Shown piece by piece: positions 37,426 to 46,308 of a stretch of 64,000 bases of DNA (position 1 is its first letter; each line of letters starts with the position of its first letter). The notes beneath the pieces were generated by a model, which made no database searches, was not told the DNA's origin, and was given only the letters and a program-made list of their open reading frames with translations. The translations under genes and the position numbers were made by a program. Location: positions 186,001-250,000 of the forward strand of contig NZ_AUGO01000006.1 in the NCBI RefSeq assembly GCF_000422705.1. Reading direction: 5' to 3'. Source of the DNA: Flavobacterium soli DSM 19725. GTDB lineage: Bacteria > Bacteroidota > Bacteroidia > Flavobacteriales > Flavobacteriaceae.

Positions 37426-38478
37426 ATGGAAGAAAAGAGAGATGTTACCATTTATGATATAGCAGAGCGATTGAGCTTGGCGACTTCAACTATTTCAAGA
37501 GCTTTGAAAGACCATCCAAGTATAAGTGATAGAACGATTAAAAAAGTAAAAAAAGCGGCTGAAGAAATGGGTTTTCGTCCCAATACTTTGGCAGCGGGTT
37601 TAAGAGGTAATCAAACCAAAATCATTGGGGTTTTGGTGACGCGAATCAACCGACCATTTATTTCATCTTTGATTAGTGGTATTGAAGAAACCGCTCAAAA
37701 AGCAGGCTACAGCGTCATGATTACGCAAAGTCATGATTCATATAATGATGAAGTAAATTTATCTAAAGCTTTATACGACAGTAGGGTATGTGGTATAATT
37801 TGCTCTTTGGCTATGGAAACTCGTGACACTTCTCATTTTCAAAAATTTATCGACAAGAATATCCCTTTGGTTTTTGTTGATAGGGTTCCGAAAGATTTTA
37901 ATACGTATCGTGTTATGATCGACAATTATTCGGCCGGTTATAAAGCTACAAAACACTTGATCGAACAAGGCTGTAAACGCATCGCTCATATTACAGGTTC
38001 GTTACATCGAAATACGTATTCAGAACGAAGAAGAGGTTATGTTGATGCTTTGTTGGAATCTAATTTGGTTGTCGATGAAGCCTTAATTGTCGATTCTACA
38101 GGATTGACTTTTGAAGACGGGGAAACGGCAAGTAATGCCTTTTTTGATCTTCAGAATCCGCCTGACGGAATTTTTGCTTCAAATGATACGGCAGCTGTTG
38201 GAGCCATCCAAGCTGCTAAAAAAAGAGGCTTGAAAATTCCCGAAGACATTGCTATAATTGGTTTTAACGATGATCCGATTGCTTCAATTATCGATCCTGG
38301 ACTTTCTACCATTTCTCATCCGGCTGTAAAAATGGGTCAGACATCTGCCAAAAAAGTTATCAATCATTTGAAATCTTTGCGTAACAACGCCAATGCCTCT
38401 AACAAGGATAATATTACCGAAGTTACGTTTTTGAATACTGAAGTTGTTGCTAGAGAATCATCTAAAAAACAATCTTAG
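37426..38478 (+). CDS. LacI-family regulator, probable controller of the xylan locus
   Basis: A 350-residue repressor. The N-terminal helix-turn-helix 'VTIYDIAERLSLATSTISRAL' (residues about 6-26) and hinge 'NTLAAGLRG' fit the LacI family. The rest is a periplasmic-binding-protein-like sugar sensor ('IIGVLVTRINRPFISSLISGI', 'AIIGFNDDPIASIIDPGLSTI'). The hinge-helix type normally reads palindromes with a central CG, and five such sites (GCAAnCGnTTGC) occur in this window, one in front of this gene. A sugar from xylan, perhaps glucuronate or a xylo-oligosaccharide, is the likely inducer. Autoregulation is suggested. Confidence 0.88.
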   Translation: MEEKRDVTIYDIAERLSLATSTISRALKDHPSISDRTIKKVKKAAEEMGFRPNTLAAGLRGNQTKIIGVLVTRINRPFISSLISGIEETAQKAGYSVMITQSHDSYNDEVNLSKALYDSRVCGIICSLAMETRDTSHFQKFIDKNIPLVFVDRVPKDFNTYRVMIDNYSAGYKATKHLIEQGCKRIAHITGSLHRNTYSERRRGYVDALLESNLVVDEALIVDSTGLTFEDGETASNAFFDLQNPPDGIFASNDTAAVGAIQAAKKRGLKIPEDIAIIGFNDDPIASIIDPGLSTISHPAVKMGQTSAKKVINHLKSLRNNANASNKDNITEVTFLNTEVVARESSKKQS

Positions 38479-38519
38479 AGTTCTTAGCATCTTGATAAAA
38501 ATGCTTTAAAAAATTAAAC

Positions 38520-38571
38520 ACAAAATGCACTAATTTTCACAAATTCGTTTATGAAAATTAGTGCATTTTGT
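38520..38571. repeat. Perfect palindrome / two-way terminator between lacI and exuT-like gene
   Basis: Arms 38520-38539 and 38552-38571 are perfect 20-base inverted repeats around a 12-base loop. The content (TTTTCACAAATT words) is like the palindrome at 4457-4518. It lies between convergent genes. Confidence 0.8.
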
Positions 38572-38608
38572 ATCTTTTTAAAGATGATAAATATGTAGTT
38601 TGTATAGC

Positions 38609-39910
38609 CTAGAGTTCGATTTTTTTCATTTTCGGAACCAAAAAGTGCATTACTAACCAAGCCACAACGTAGGCACCACCACAAATGCAGAACATGATGA
38701 AATAGCCAGTTTCTATTTTTCCAATTTTGGTGTAATAAACAAACATGTTTTTCTGAACTAACCAAGTTAGTAAAACTCCTCCAAAAGTTCCGAACATCCC
38801 GCCAATTCCTGTTACAGATGCAGTGGCTTTCTTAGGAAACATATCTGAAACGGTTGTGAAAATATTCGCACTCCAAGCTTGATGAGCAGCTGCTGCAAGT
38901 CCGATGACAGTTATTGCCAACCACATATTGATGGTTCCTAAATATTGCGAGAAAATTACAGGCAAAACCAAAGCAGCAAAAAACAACATGCTCATTTTTC
39001 GGGCTTTGTAGGCAGGCCAATTTCTATTGATTAAATTCATTGGCAACCAACCTCCAAAAACACTACCAACACTTGCCATAGTATAAACCAAAGCCGATGG
39101 CCAAATAACTTGAGTAACCGGTAAATCATATTCTTTCATCAAGAAATCAGGCAACCAGAAGAGGTAAAACCACCAAACAGGATCAGTTAAAAATTTTCCA
39201 ATGGCAAAGGCCCAAGTTTGCGGAAACGAAAGTAATTTCATCCATGAAACCTTTTCCTGATTGGTTTCTACTTCTGCATCAGCATTGATGTATTCGAGTT
39301 CTGCAATAGAAAGTTTCTTTTGTTTTTCGGGAGTTTCGAAAAAATAGAACCAAAAAATTAACCATACAAAACCAATAGCACCAGTTAAAATAAAAGCCCA
39401 TTGCCATCCCCAAGTTATCGCAATAAACGGAACAGTTAGCGGAACAAGTATCGATCCTATATTGCTTCCTGAGTTGAAAACACCTGTTGCCAAGGCACGT
39501 TCTTTTTGTGGAAACCATTCGGCTGTAGCCTTTATCGCAGCAGGAAAGTTTCCAGCTTCAGTTATCCCTAAAAATATTCGGGCAAAAATAAAACCCAACG
39601 TTCCAGTGGCAAAAGCGTGTAGCATTGCAGCAAGACTCCAAAGCCCAGTTGCAATGGCATAACCAATTTTGGTTCCGAATTTATCAATGAAACCGCCTGC
39701 AAAAATCATCCCAATTGCATAGGATAATTTGAAAGCAATTTCAATATTTGAATAATCTCTAACTTCTTGTTCAGCAGTCCAATTGAAAGCTTCAGCTAAA
39801 AATGGCTTTAAGTAACTGATGACATTTCGGTCCAGATAGTTGATCGTTGTGGCAAAGAAAACCAAGCTGCAAATTGTCCATCTGTAATTTCCTATTTTGG
39901 GAGTACTCAT
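38609..39910 (-). CDS. MFS hexuronate transporter (ExuT-like)
   Basis: A 433-residue major facilitator protein with about 12 membrane helices. It has the anion:cation symporter (ACS) features 'NYLDRNVISYLKPFL' near residue 24 and 'GITEAGNFPAAIKATAEWFPQKERALATG' near 114-142. Its closest functional relatives import glucuronate and galacturonate with protons. It is the last gene of uxaC-kdgK-eda-exuT and overlaps the aldolase gene by 4 bases (ATGA), which supports hexuronate as its substrate. 4-O-methylglucuronate may also be carried, by inference. Confidence 0.88.
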   Translation of the reverse strand: MSTPKIGNYRWTICSLVFFATTINYLDRNVISYLKPFLAEAFNWTAEQEVRDYSNIEIAFKLSYAIGMIFAGGFIDKFGTKIGYAIATGLWSLAAMLHAFATGTLGFIFARIFLGITEAGNFPAAIKATAEWFPQKERALATGVFNSGSNIGSILVPLTVPFIAITWGWQWAFILTGAIGFVWLIFWFYFFETPEKQKKLSIAELEYINADAEVETNQEKVSWMKLLSFPQTWAFAIGKFLTDPVWWFYLFWLPDFLMKEYDLPVTQVIWPSALVYTMASVGSVFGGWLPMNLINRNWPAYKARKMSMLFFAALVLPVIFSQYLGTINMWLAITVIGLAAAAHQAWSANIFTTVSDMFPKKATASVTGIGGMFGTFGGVLLTWLVQKNMFVYYTKIGKIETGYFIMFCICGGAYVVAWLVMHFLVPKMKKIEL

Positions 39911-40578
39911 ACTATTTTATTTTTTTGAATGATGTCAATAACTTGCTTCACTTTCTGTGTAAGTTCTTCGTATTTGCTATTGGCGATAATATCATTGCTT
40001 ATCAATTTAGATCCAATTCCAACACAAGTTGCACCAGCATCAAACCATGATTTCAAACTTTCTTCTGTAGTGTCAACACCGCCAGTTGGCATTATTTTAG
40101 TCCAAGGTTGTGGTGCTTTTGCTGCTTTTATAAAATTTGGCCCATAGACTTCTCCCGGAAATAACTTTACAATTTCACAGCCCCATTCTTCAGCTTTTGC
40201 AATTTCTGTTAGTGAACCACAACCTGGCGACCATAATACCTTTTTACGGTTACAAACGATAGCGATATCCTCTCTAAAAAGGGGTGTCACAATGAATTGA
40301 GCCCCAATATTTAGATAATAGGAAGCAGTCCCGGCATCGGTTATCGATCCAACTCCAAGTATCATTTCTGGACATTCCTTACTGCAATACTTACTTAATT
40401 CGGCAAAAACCTCTTGAGCAAACAAACCTCTGTGAGTAAATTCCAAAAGTCGGGCTCCACCATCATAGCAAGCTTTTATTACTTTTTTGGCTACTTCTGC
40501 ATCAGGATGGTAAAAGAGGGGTACGAGTCCTGTTTTTTCCATCGTTAAGGCAACTTCAATTCTTGAAAATGTTTTCAT
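39907..40578 (-). CDS. eda: KDPG/KHG aldolase (Entner-Doudoroff aldolase)
   Basis: A 223-residue class I aldolase. 'LLEFTHRG' holds the catalytic Glu, 'EIVKLFPGEVYGPNFIKA' the Schiff-base Lys, and 'KIMPTGGVD' the phosphate site. It splits 2-keto-3-deoxy-6-phosphogluconate into pyruvate and glyceraldehyde-3-phosphate, the last step of hexuronate breakdown. The gene lies between kdgK and the transporter in a tight minus-strand operon. The alternative reaction on KHG cannot be excluded by sequence but fits the context less. Confidence 0.92.
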   Translation of the reverse strand: MKTFSRIEVALTMEKTGLVPLFYHPDAEVAKKVIKACYDGGARLLEFTHRGLFAQEVFAELSKYCSKECPEMILGVGSITDAGTASYYLNIGAQFIVTPLFREDIAIVCNRKKVLWSPGCGSLTEIAKAEEWGCEIVKLFPGEVYGPNFIKAAKAPQPWTKIMPTGGVDTTEESLKSWFDAGATCVGIGSKLISNDIIANSKYEELTQKVKQVIDIIQKNKIV

Positions 40579-40612
40579 TTATATTTTTTATAAAAGTTGT
40601 AAAGTCTACAAA

Positions 40613-41644
40613 TTATCGAACAACTCGTCCTGAACCATCGCCATTCATGAGTTTTTCTACTTCGGCAACTGTTGCTAAATTTGCATCCCCATAGATAGTA
40701 TGCTTCAAGCAAGATGCAGCAACGGCAAATTCCAAGGCTTTTTGATCGTCAAAATGATGCAGTCCATAAATCAAAGCACCCATAAAGCTGTCTCCAGCTC
40801 CAATTCGGTCAACAATATAATTGATTTCGTAAGTTTTTGATATCTTGATTGTTTTTCCATTATATAAAATTGCCGACCACATATTTTGGGAAGCACTGCT
40901 GTCAACTCTATTGGTTATGGCTATTTTCTTGGCTTTCGAAAATCTTTCGGATAATTTTTTACAAAGTGACAACTGCAAATCAGCTTCTGAGTTTCCTTCG
41001 GGAATGATATTGAAATATTGTTGTGAAGCATAATCTCCTGCCAGAATCACATCACAAAGAGCGACCATTTTTTCCATTATTTCACCTGGTGATTTGCCAT
41101 AGTTCCAAAGATTTTGACGGTAATTGAAATCGGTTGAAATGGTCAAGCCGAATTCATTTGCTTTTTCAATCGCTTCCAGACAAACATCAGCAGTATCTTG
41201 CGAAATTCCTGCTGTAATGCCCGACCAATGGAACCAACCAGCGTTTTCAAAAACCTCTTCCCAATTGATCATTCCTTTTTTTAATGTCGAAAAAGAAGAA
41301 AAAGCACGGTCATAAACTACTTTACTACCTCGCATTGCAGCCCCTTTTTCAAGAAAATAAATTGCCAATCGGTCGCCACCTTTCACGATGAAATCAGTTC
41401 CAACATCTAGCTTCTTTATTAGGCTCAAGGCCGAAAAACCAATGTCGTTATTGGGAATTCGGGTTACAAATTCAGCTTCCATACCAAATTGTACCAATGA
41501 AGTCGCCACATTGAGTTCGCTTCCACCATAATCGGCATTGAAGTTTGAGCTTTGTGAAAACCTTAAATAGTCGGGTGTAGAAAGTCGTAGAAGGACTTCT
41601 CCAAAAGTGATGACTTTTTTCAATTTTACTTTTTTATGTTCCAT
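40613..41644 (-). CDS. kdgK: 2-dehydro-3-deoxygluconate kinase
   Basis: A 343-residue PfkB-family sugar kinase. 'GGSELNVATSLVQFG' sits near residue 40, and the PfkB signature 'IVDRIGAGDSFMGALIYGL' with catalytic Asp near 275-293. It phosphorylates KDG at position 6 with ATP. The start codon overlaps the uxaC stop (TAATG), so the two are translationally coupled. The C-terminal third lacks some residues seen in E. coli KdgK, but the active-site motif is whole. Confidence 0.9.
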   Translation of the reverse strand: MEHKKVKLKKVITFGEVLLRLSTPDYLRFSQSSNFNADYGGSELNVATSLVQFGMEAEFVTRIPNNDIGFSALSLIKKLDVGTDFIVKGGDRLAIYFLEKGAAMRGSKVVYDRAFSSFSTLKKGMINWEEVFENAGWFHWSGITAGISQDTADVCLEAIEKANEFGLTISTDFNYRQNLWNYGKSPGEIMEKMVALCDVILAGDYASQQYFNIIPEGNSEADLQLSLCKKLSERFSKAKKIAITNRVDSSASQNMWSAILYNGKTIKISKTYEINYIVDRIGAGDSFMGALIYGLHHFDDQKALEFAVAASCLKHTIYGDANLATVAEVEKLMNGDGSGRVVR

Positions 41645-43041
41645 TAAAAATTAAAATAGGCTTTTGCATTGTTGTAGCAAATATCTTGAACTATTTTTCC
41701 AATCCACTCCATATCATTTGGTAATTCACTGTTTTTTATGTCATTACCTAAAATATTGCATAAGATTCTACGATAATATTCATGTCTTGGAAAGGATAAG
41801 AAACTTCGACTATCGGTTAGCATTCCTAGCGATGTACTCAAAAGTCCCATATTTGAAAGTGAATTGATTTGTTTGGTTATGCCATCCTTTTGATCCAAAA
41901 ACCACCAAGCGGCTCCAAATTGCACTTTTCCTTTTATACCGTCTTCGCTGAAATTTCCTGCCATTGTAGCAAAAACATCATTGTCTGCCGGATTAGAATT
42001 GTAAATTATTGTTTTAGGAAGCAGTCCTTTTTCATTTAATCTGTTTAGGAAGCCAGCCAATTGTTCGGCTTGTTTGAAATCGCCGATGCTGTCAACACCA
42101 GCATTAACCCCAACCGTTTTCAATAATAATTTATTGGTATCCCTAATTGGTCCCAAATGCAACTGCATCGTCCAGTTTTTTTCGGCATAAAAAGTGCCTA
42201 AATAGATCAAAATTGCAGTCTTAAACTTCGAAATCTCATCTTTAGATAAGGAATTATTTTGCAATCTTTTCTTTAAAATTGTATCAATCTCTATTTCTGT
42301 AAAATCAATATCATAAAGATGCGAAAGTCCATGGTCGGATAATTTACAGCCAATTGCTTCAAAATAATCAATTCTGTTTTGAATGGCATTTAATAAGGAT
42401 TCTAAATCATTTATTTGATAACCTGCTATTTTTGAAATATTTAGAAGGTAATCATTAAAGGCTTCACTATCAATATTAATGAATTTATCAGGTCTGAAAG
42501 TAGGTAAGACTTTTGTTTGAAAATCAGATTTTGCAATTTGGGAATGATGTTTTAAATCATCCAACGGATCATCTGTTGTGCAAAGCAATTCTACGTTTTG
42601 TTTTAATAATAAACCTTGGGTAGAAAATTCAGACTGTTGCAAAAGCTCATTACACTTATTGTAAATGGCTGAAGCAGTATTAGCATTTAGTAAAGTTTCA
42701 ATATTGAAATAACGTTTTAATTCCAAGTGAGACCAATGATACAATGGATTTCTCAAAGTATAAGGAACAGTTTCAGCCCATTTTTGAAATTTTTCTGAAT
42801 CAGAGCTTTTTCCTGTAATATAGTGCTCTGCAACTCCCAAATTCCGCATCGCTCTCCATTTGTAGTGATCGCCATCAAGCCAAAGCTGGGTTAGGTTGGC
42901 GAAGCTTTTATTTTCGGCAATTTCATTTGGAGGCAAATGGTTATGATAATCTATAATAGGAAGATCCTTAGCATAATTATGGTAAAGTATTCTTGCATAT
43001 TCAGTTTCTAATAAGAAGTTTTGATCAATAAAACTGTTCAT
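41644..43041 (-). CDS. uxaC: Glucuronate isomerase
   Basis: A 465-residue member of the uronate isomerase family, full length. It has the metal-binding 'IDYHNHLPPNEIAENKSF' near residue 29-46 and 'ELLCTTDDPLDDLKHH' near 150-166. 'MQLHLGPIRDTN' lies near 285 and 'TDSRSFLSFPRHEYYRRIL' near 415-433. It converts D-glucuronate to D-fructuronate (and galacturonate to tagaturonate). With no galacturonate-specific genes here, the glucuronate route is favoured. It is the first gene of the minus-strand hexuronate operon, and the LacI-type operator at 43221 lies 180 bases upstream. Confidence 0.95.
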   Translation of the reverse strand: MNSFIDQNFLLETEYARILYHNYAKDLPIIDYHNHLPPNEIAENKSFANLTQLWLDGDHYKWRAMRNLGVAEHYITGKSSDSEKFQKWAETVPYTLRNPLYHWSHLELKRYFNIETLLNANTASAIYNKCNELLQQSEFSTQGLLLKQNVELLCTTDDPLDDLKHHSQIAKSDFQTKVLPTFRPDKFINIDSEAFNDYLLNISKIAGYQINDLESLLNAIQNRIDYFEAIGCKLSDHGLSHLYDIDFTEIEIDTILKKRLQNNSLSKDEISKFKTAILIYLGTFYAEKNWTMQLHLGPIRDTNKLLLKTVGVNAGVDSIGDFKQAEQLAGFLNRLNEKGLLPKTIIYNSNPADNDVFATMAGNFSEDGIKGKVQFGAAWWFLDQKDGITKQINSLSNMGLLSTSLGMLTDSRSFLSFPRHEYYRRILCNILGNDIKNSELPNDMEWIGKIVQDICYNNAKAYFNF

Positions 43042-43361
43042 TAATTTTAAGATATTTTTGTTTATACAATCAATTTTGGTTAAATCATTTGTTTTCTAAA
43101 AGTAAGAGAAAAGTATTAATTTTCGTTATGAAAAATGCCTTTTCAAAACAGCTGTATTTCTTAAAAATAAAAAAAATCAACATTTAATTTTTTTCTTAAA
43201 ATACAATGCCATACTTTTACGCAACCGATTGCAAATATAAAATAAATATTTTTCTGTACTTGATAAAATGCAATGTTTTTACTTTAAAATTATTAAATGT
43301 GTTTTTTTAATCGGGAATTAATAGTGTTTTTAAAATAAATAACCCTTTAGTCCATATATTT
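43042..43361. promoter_or_regulatory. Divergent promoter region of uxaC and GH67 operons
   Basis: A 320-base AT-rich gap. It contains one LacI-type operator (43221-43232). On the minus strand its TTG precedes TATTTTAA by 18 bases, a weak match to a uxaC promoter. No other structure is seen. Confidence 0.5.
43221..43232. promoter_or_regulatory. LacI-type operator between uxaC and GH67
   Basis: GCAACCGATTGC, a full match to GCAAnCGnTTGC with a central CG. One site can control both divergent halves of the glucuronate pathway. Confidence 0.7.
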
Positions 43362-45527
43362 ATGATTGCTCCAAAAAGACTTTTTTTTCTGCTCAAAATC
43401 ATCTTGTTATTGACTCCTTTTTTATCTTTTTCGCAAAAAGATTATAAGTTATGGTTGCAATATGAAAAGAAAAATAATCAAGAGTTGATTATCAAATACA
43501 ACTCCAAAATTTCAGGTATTGTTTCGTTGGAAAATTCAGAAACATCAAAGGTTGAATCAAAGGAATTGGGAGTTGCTTTAGAAAGTATGTTAGGCATAAA
43601 AATAGCCGTTCAATCAAAAATAGAAGGAGAAAATTTATTGATTTTTGGTTCTAAATCTTCCTTAGATGCCGAAATTCAGAAAAAGCTATCAAAAGATTTT
43701 GAAGCAATCAATAATGATGGATTTATAATCAAGACCATTTCTTATAAAAATAAAAACCATATCTTAATTACAGGAAAAAATGATGTTGCCGTTTTATATG
43801 GCATTTTCAGCTTCCTACGATTGGTGCAAACCAACAAATCGATTGACAATTTAAATATTGTAGATTCTCCAAAAACAAACATCCGAATCTTGAACCATTG
43901 GGACAATCTAGATGGAACTGTGGAACGAGGTTATGCTGGTGCATCGCTTTGGAATTGGCAGAAATTACCTGAATTTATTGACCAACGTTACATTGATTAT
44001 GCAAGAGCAAATGCTTCAATAGGCATCAACGGAACCGTTTTAACCAATGTGAATGCCAACGCTTTAATCCTAACACCACAATATCTTGAAAAAGTAGAGG
44101 CTTTGGCGAATGTTTTCAGGCCTTACGGAATTAAAGTCTATTTGACCGCCCGTTTTTCGGCTCCAATTGAAATTGGAGGATTGAAAACCGCCGATCCGAA
44201 AGATGCAACTGTAATCAATTGGTGGAAAGAAAAATCGAAAGAAATTTACAAACGCATTCCAGATTTTGGAGGTTTCTTGGTAAAAGCAAATTCAGAAGGA
44301 CAACCTGGCCCTCAAAATTATGGAAGGGATCATGTTGATGGTGCCAATATGCTGGCCGATGCCGTAGCTCCTTTTGGTGGAGTTGTGATGTGGAGGGCTT
44401 TTGTGTATTCAGAACACGATGCAAGCGATAGAGCAAAGCAGGCTTATTCAGAATTTGTTCCGTATGACGGAAGATTTAAAGATAACGTAATTGTTCAAGT
44501 GAAAAATGGTGCGATTGATTTCCAACCCAGAGAACCTTTTCATCCGATGTTTGGTGCAATGCCCAAAACGCCGTTGATGATGGAGTTTCAAATCACTCAG
44601 GAATATCTCGGATTTAGTACACATTTGGTTTTTCTTCCAAAATTATTTCAAGAAGTTTTAGAAGCCGATACCTATCAAAAAGGAAAAGGTTCAACCGTTG
44701 CAAAAGTGGTAGATGGCAGTTTGGATAATCATAAATTGACCGGAATTGCTGGTGTAGCCAATATCGGAAGCGACATTAATTGGACAGGTCATCCTTTTGG
44801 TCAAGCCAATTGGTATGGCTTCGGAAGATTGGCTTGGAATCCTTATTTGGACTCCGAAACAATTGCGGACGAATGGATTAGGTCAACTTTTTCGAACGAT
44901 GAAAATTTCATTAAACCCGTAAAGGAAATGATGATGGATTCGCGTGAAGCGGTTGTGAATTACATGACACCGCTTGGTTTACACCACATCATGGATACAG
45001 GTCATCATTATGGCCCAGGACCCTGGGTTAGTAATCTAGGGAGACCTGATTGGAATCCAGTCTATTATCACAAGGCTGATAAAAAGGGAATTGGCTTCGA
45101 CAGATCTAAAACGGGAAGTAATGCTGTAGCACAGTATTCTCCAGAAGTTGCCAGAATGTATGATAATCTTGTTACTTGTCCAGAGAAAGATCTGTTGTGG
45201 TTCCATCATGTTTCATGGGATCATAAATTAAAAAATGGTAGAACACTTTGGGACGGAATGGCATTAAAATACCAAGAAGGTGTGGATCAAGTCGAAGAAA
45301 TGATTAAAACTTGGAATGCAACCGAAAAATATGTTGATGCTGAACGTTTTAAAGAAGTTCAGATGTTACTGCAAATACAATTAAAAGAAGCAAAATGGTG
45401 GCGAGATGCCTGTTTGCTCTATTTTCAACAGTATTCTGGAAAGCAATTGCCAGAAGGAGTTGAAAAACCCACACAAACGTTGGAACATTTCAAATCGTTG
45501 AAGTTTCCATTTGCCCCAGGAAATTAA
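43362..45527 (+). CDS. GH67 alpha-glucuronidase
   Basis: A 721-residue exported enzyme (signal peptide 1-25, ending SFSQ). It is a clear GH67: an N-terminal beta domain, then the catalytic barrel with 'VDSPKTNIRILNHWDNLDGTVERGYAG' near 165-190. Proposed catalytic residues are the Glu in 'KANSEGQPGPQNYGRD', the Asp in 'VKNGAIDFQPREPFHP' and the Glu in 'MEFQITQEYLG'. It removes 4-O-methylglucuronate from the non-reducing end of xylo-oligosaccharides. It is the first gene of a plus-strand operon with an SDR, uxuA and GH10, so the released acid enters the pathway coded next door. Confidence 0.94.
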   Translation: MIAPKRLFFLLKIILLLTPFLSFSQKDYKLWLQYEKKNNQELIIKYNSKISGIVSLENSETSKVESKELGVALESMLGIKIAVQSKIEGENLLIFGSKSSLDAEIQKKLSKDFEAINNDGFIIKTISYKNKNHILITGKNDVAVLYGIFSFLRLVQTNKSIDNLNIVDSPKTNIRILNHWDNLDGTVERGYAGASLWNWQKLPEFIDQRYIDYARANASIGINGTVLTNVNANALILTPQYLEKVEALANVFRPYGIKVYLTARFSAPIEIGGLKTADPKDATVINWWKEKSKEIYKRIPDFGGFLVKANSEGQPGPQNYGRDHVDGANMLADAVAPFGGVVMWRAFVYSEHDASDRAKQAYSEFVPYDGRFKDNVIVQVKNGAIDFQPREPFHPMFGAMPKTPLMMEFQITQEYLGFSTHLVFLPKLFQEVLEADTYQKGKGSTVAKVVDGSLDNHKLTGIAGVANIGSDINWTGHPFGQANWYGFGRLAWNPYLDSETIADEWIRSTFSNDENFIKPVKEMMMDSREAVVNYMTPLGLHHIMDTGHHYGPGPWVSNLGRPDWNPVYYHKADKKGIGFDRSKTGSNAVAQYSPEVARMYDNLVTCPEKDLLWFHHVSWDHKLKNGRTLWDGMALKYQEGVDQVEEMIKTWNATEKYVDAERFKEVQMLLQIQLKEAKWWRDACLLYFQQYSGKQLPEGVEKPTQTLEHFKSLKFPFAPGN

Positions 45528-45553
45528 TAAAAACAAAAACAAAGAAGAAGAAA

Positions 45554-46291
45554 ATGAGTACGAAAACTGCAATTGTAACCGGAGGAAATTCTGGTTTAGG
45601 TTTTGCAACAGCAAAAAAATTATGCGATAATGGCGTGAAAACTTACATTATCGGAAGATCAAAAGATAAAACAGAAGACGCTTGTAAGGAAATTGGCAAA
45701 AATGCCATTCCTGTTATTTTTGACTTGAATGACCTTGATGGAATTCCAGCAATGATTGCCACAATTACCCAAAACGGTCCTGTTGATATTTTGGTAAACA
45801 ATGCCGGAATCAACTTGAAAAAAGAATTTTTGGAGGTTACCAATGAAGAATTTATGTCAATTGTTCACACCAATGTTTTGAGTGTTTTCGCCGTAAGCAA
45901 AGCCGTGGTACAAAACATGAAAGAAAATAAAGGTGGAAATATTGTAAATATTAGCTCGATGGCTTCGCAATATGGATTGCCAAAAGTAATTGCCTATTCT
46001 GCAAGTAAAGGTGCAATTGAAGCGATGACAAGAGCTATGGCAGTTGAGTTGGCACAATTTGGTATCCGAATTAATTGTGTGGCTCCAGGATTTATCAAAA
46101 CCAAAATGTCGGCTACTGCTTTGGACAGCGATCCAGAACGAAAAAATAAAGTCTTGGGAAGAACTCCGATGGGAATCTTGGGCGATCCATCTGATATAGC
46201 AGATGCCGTTTATTATTTTGCTTCAAGCGAATCTAAATTTACAACTGGAACCATTTTGCCTGTCGATGGCGGAAACAGCATCGGTTTTTAA
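45554..46291 (+). CDS. SDR oxidoreductase, probable fructuronate reductase
   Basis: A 245-residue classical short-chain dehydrogenase. The cofactor motif TGGNSGLG is at 9-16, NNAG near 85, the catalytic Ser in 'NISSMASQYG', and YSASK with Tyr and Lys near 155. The C-terminus 'GTILPVDGGNSIGF' is typical. It is located exactly where a hexuronate operon needs D-mannonate oxidoreductase (UxuB), between GH67 and uxuA. No UxuB-type (long-chain) gene is present in the window. It is therefore proposed to reduce fructuronate to mannonate, by analogy with SDR-type replacements in other phyla. The sequence alone also allows a KduD-like role. Confidence 0.8.
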   Translation: MSTKTAIVTGGNSGLGFATAKKLCDNGVKTYIIGRSKDKTEDACKEIGKNAIPVIFDLNDLDGIPAMIATITQNGPVDILVNNAGINLKKEFLEVTNEEFMSIVHTNVLSVFAVSKAVVQNMKENKGGNIVNISSMASQYGLPKVIAYSASKGAIEAMTRAMAVELAQFGIRINCVAPGFIKTKMSATALDSDPERKNKVLGRTPMGILGDPSDIADAVYYFASSESKFTTGTILPVDGGNSIGF

Positions 46292-46308
46292 TCTAAATAA
46301 TATTTGTC

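Noticed and set aside
4457..38571. CRISPR array
   Set aside because: The repeats are isolated palindromes far apart, without regular spacers or cas genes.
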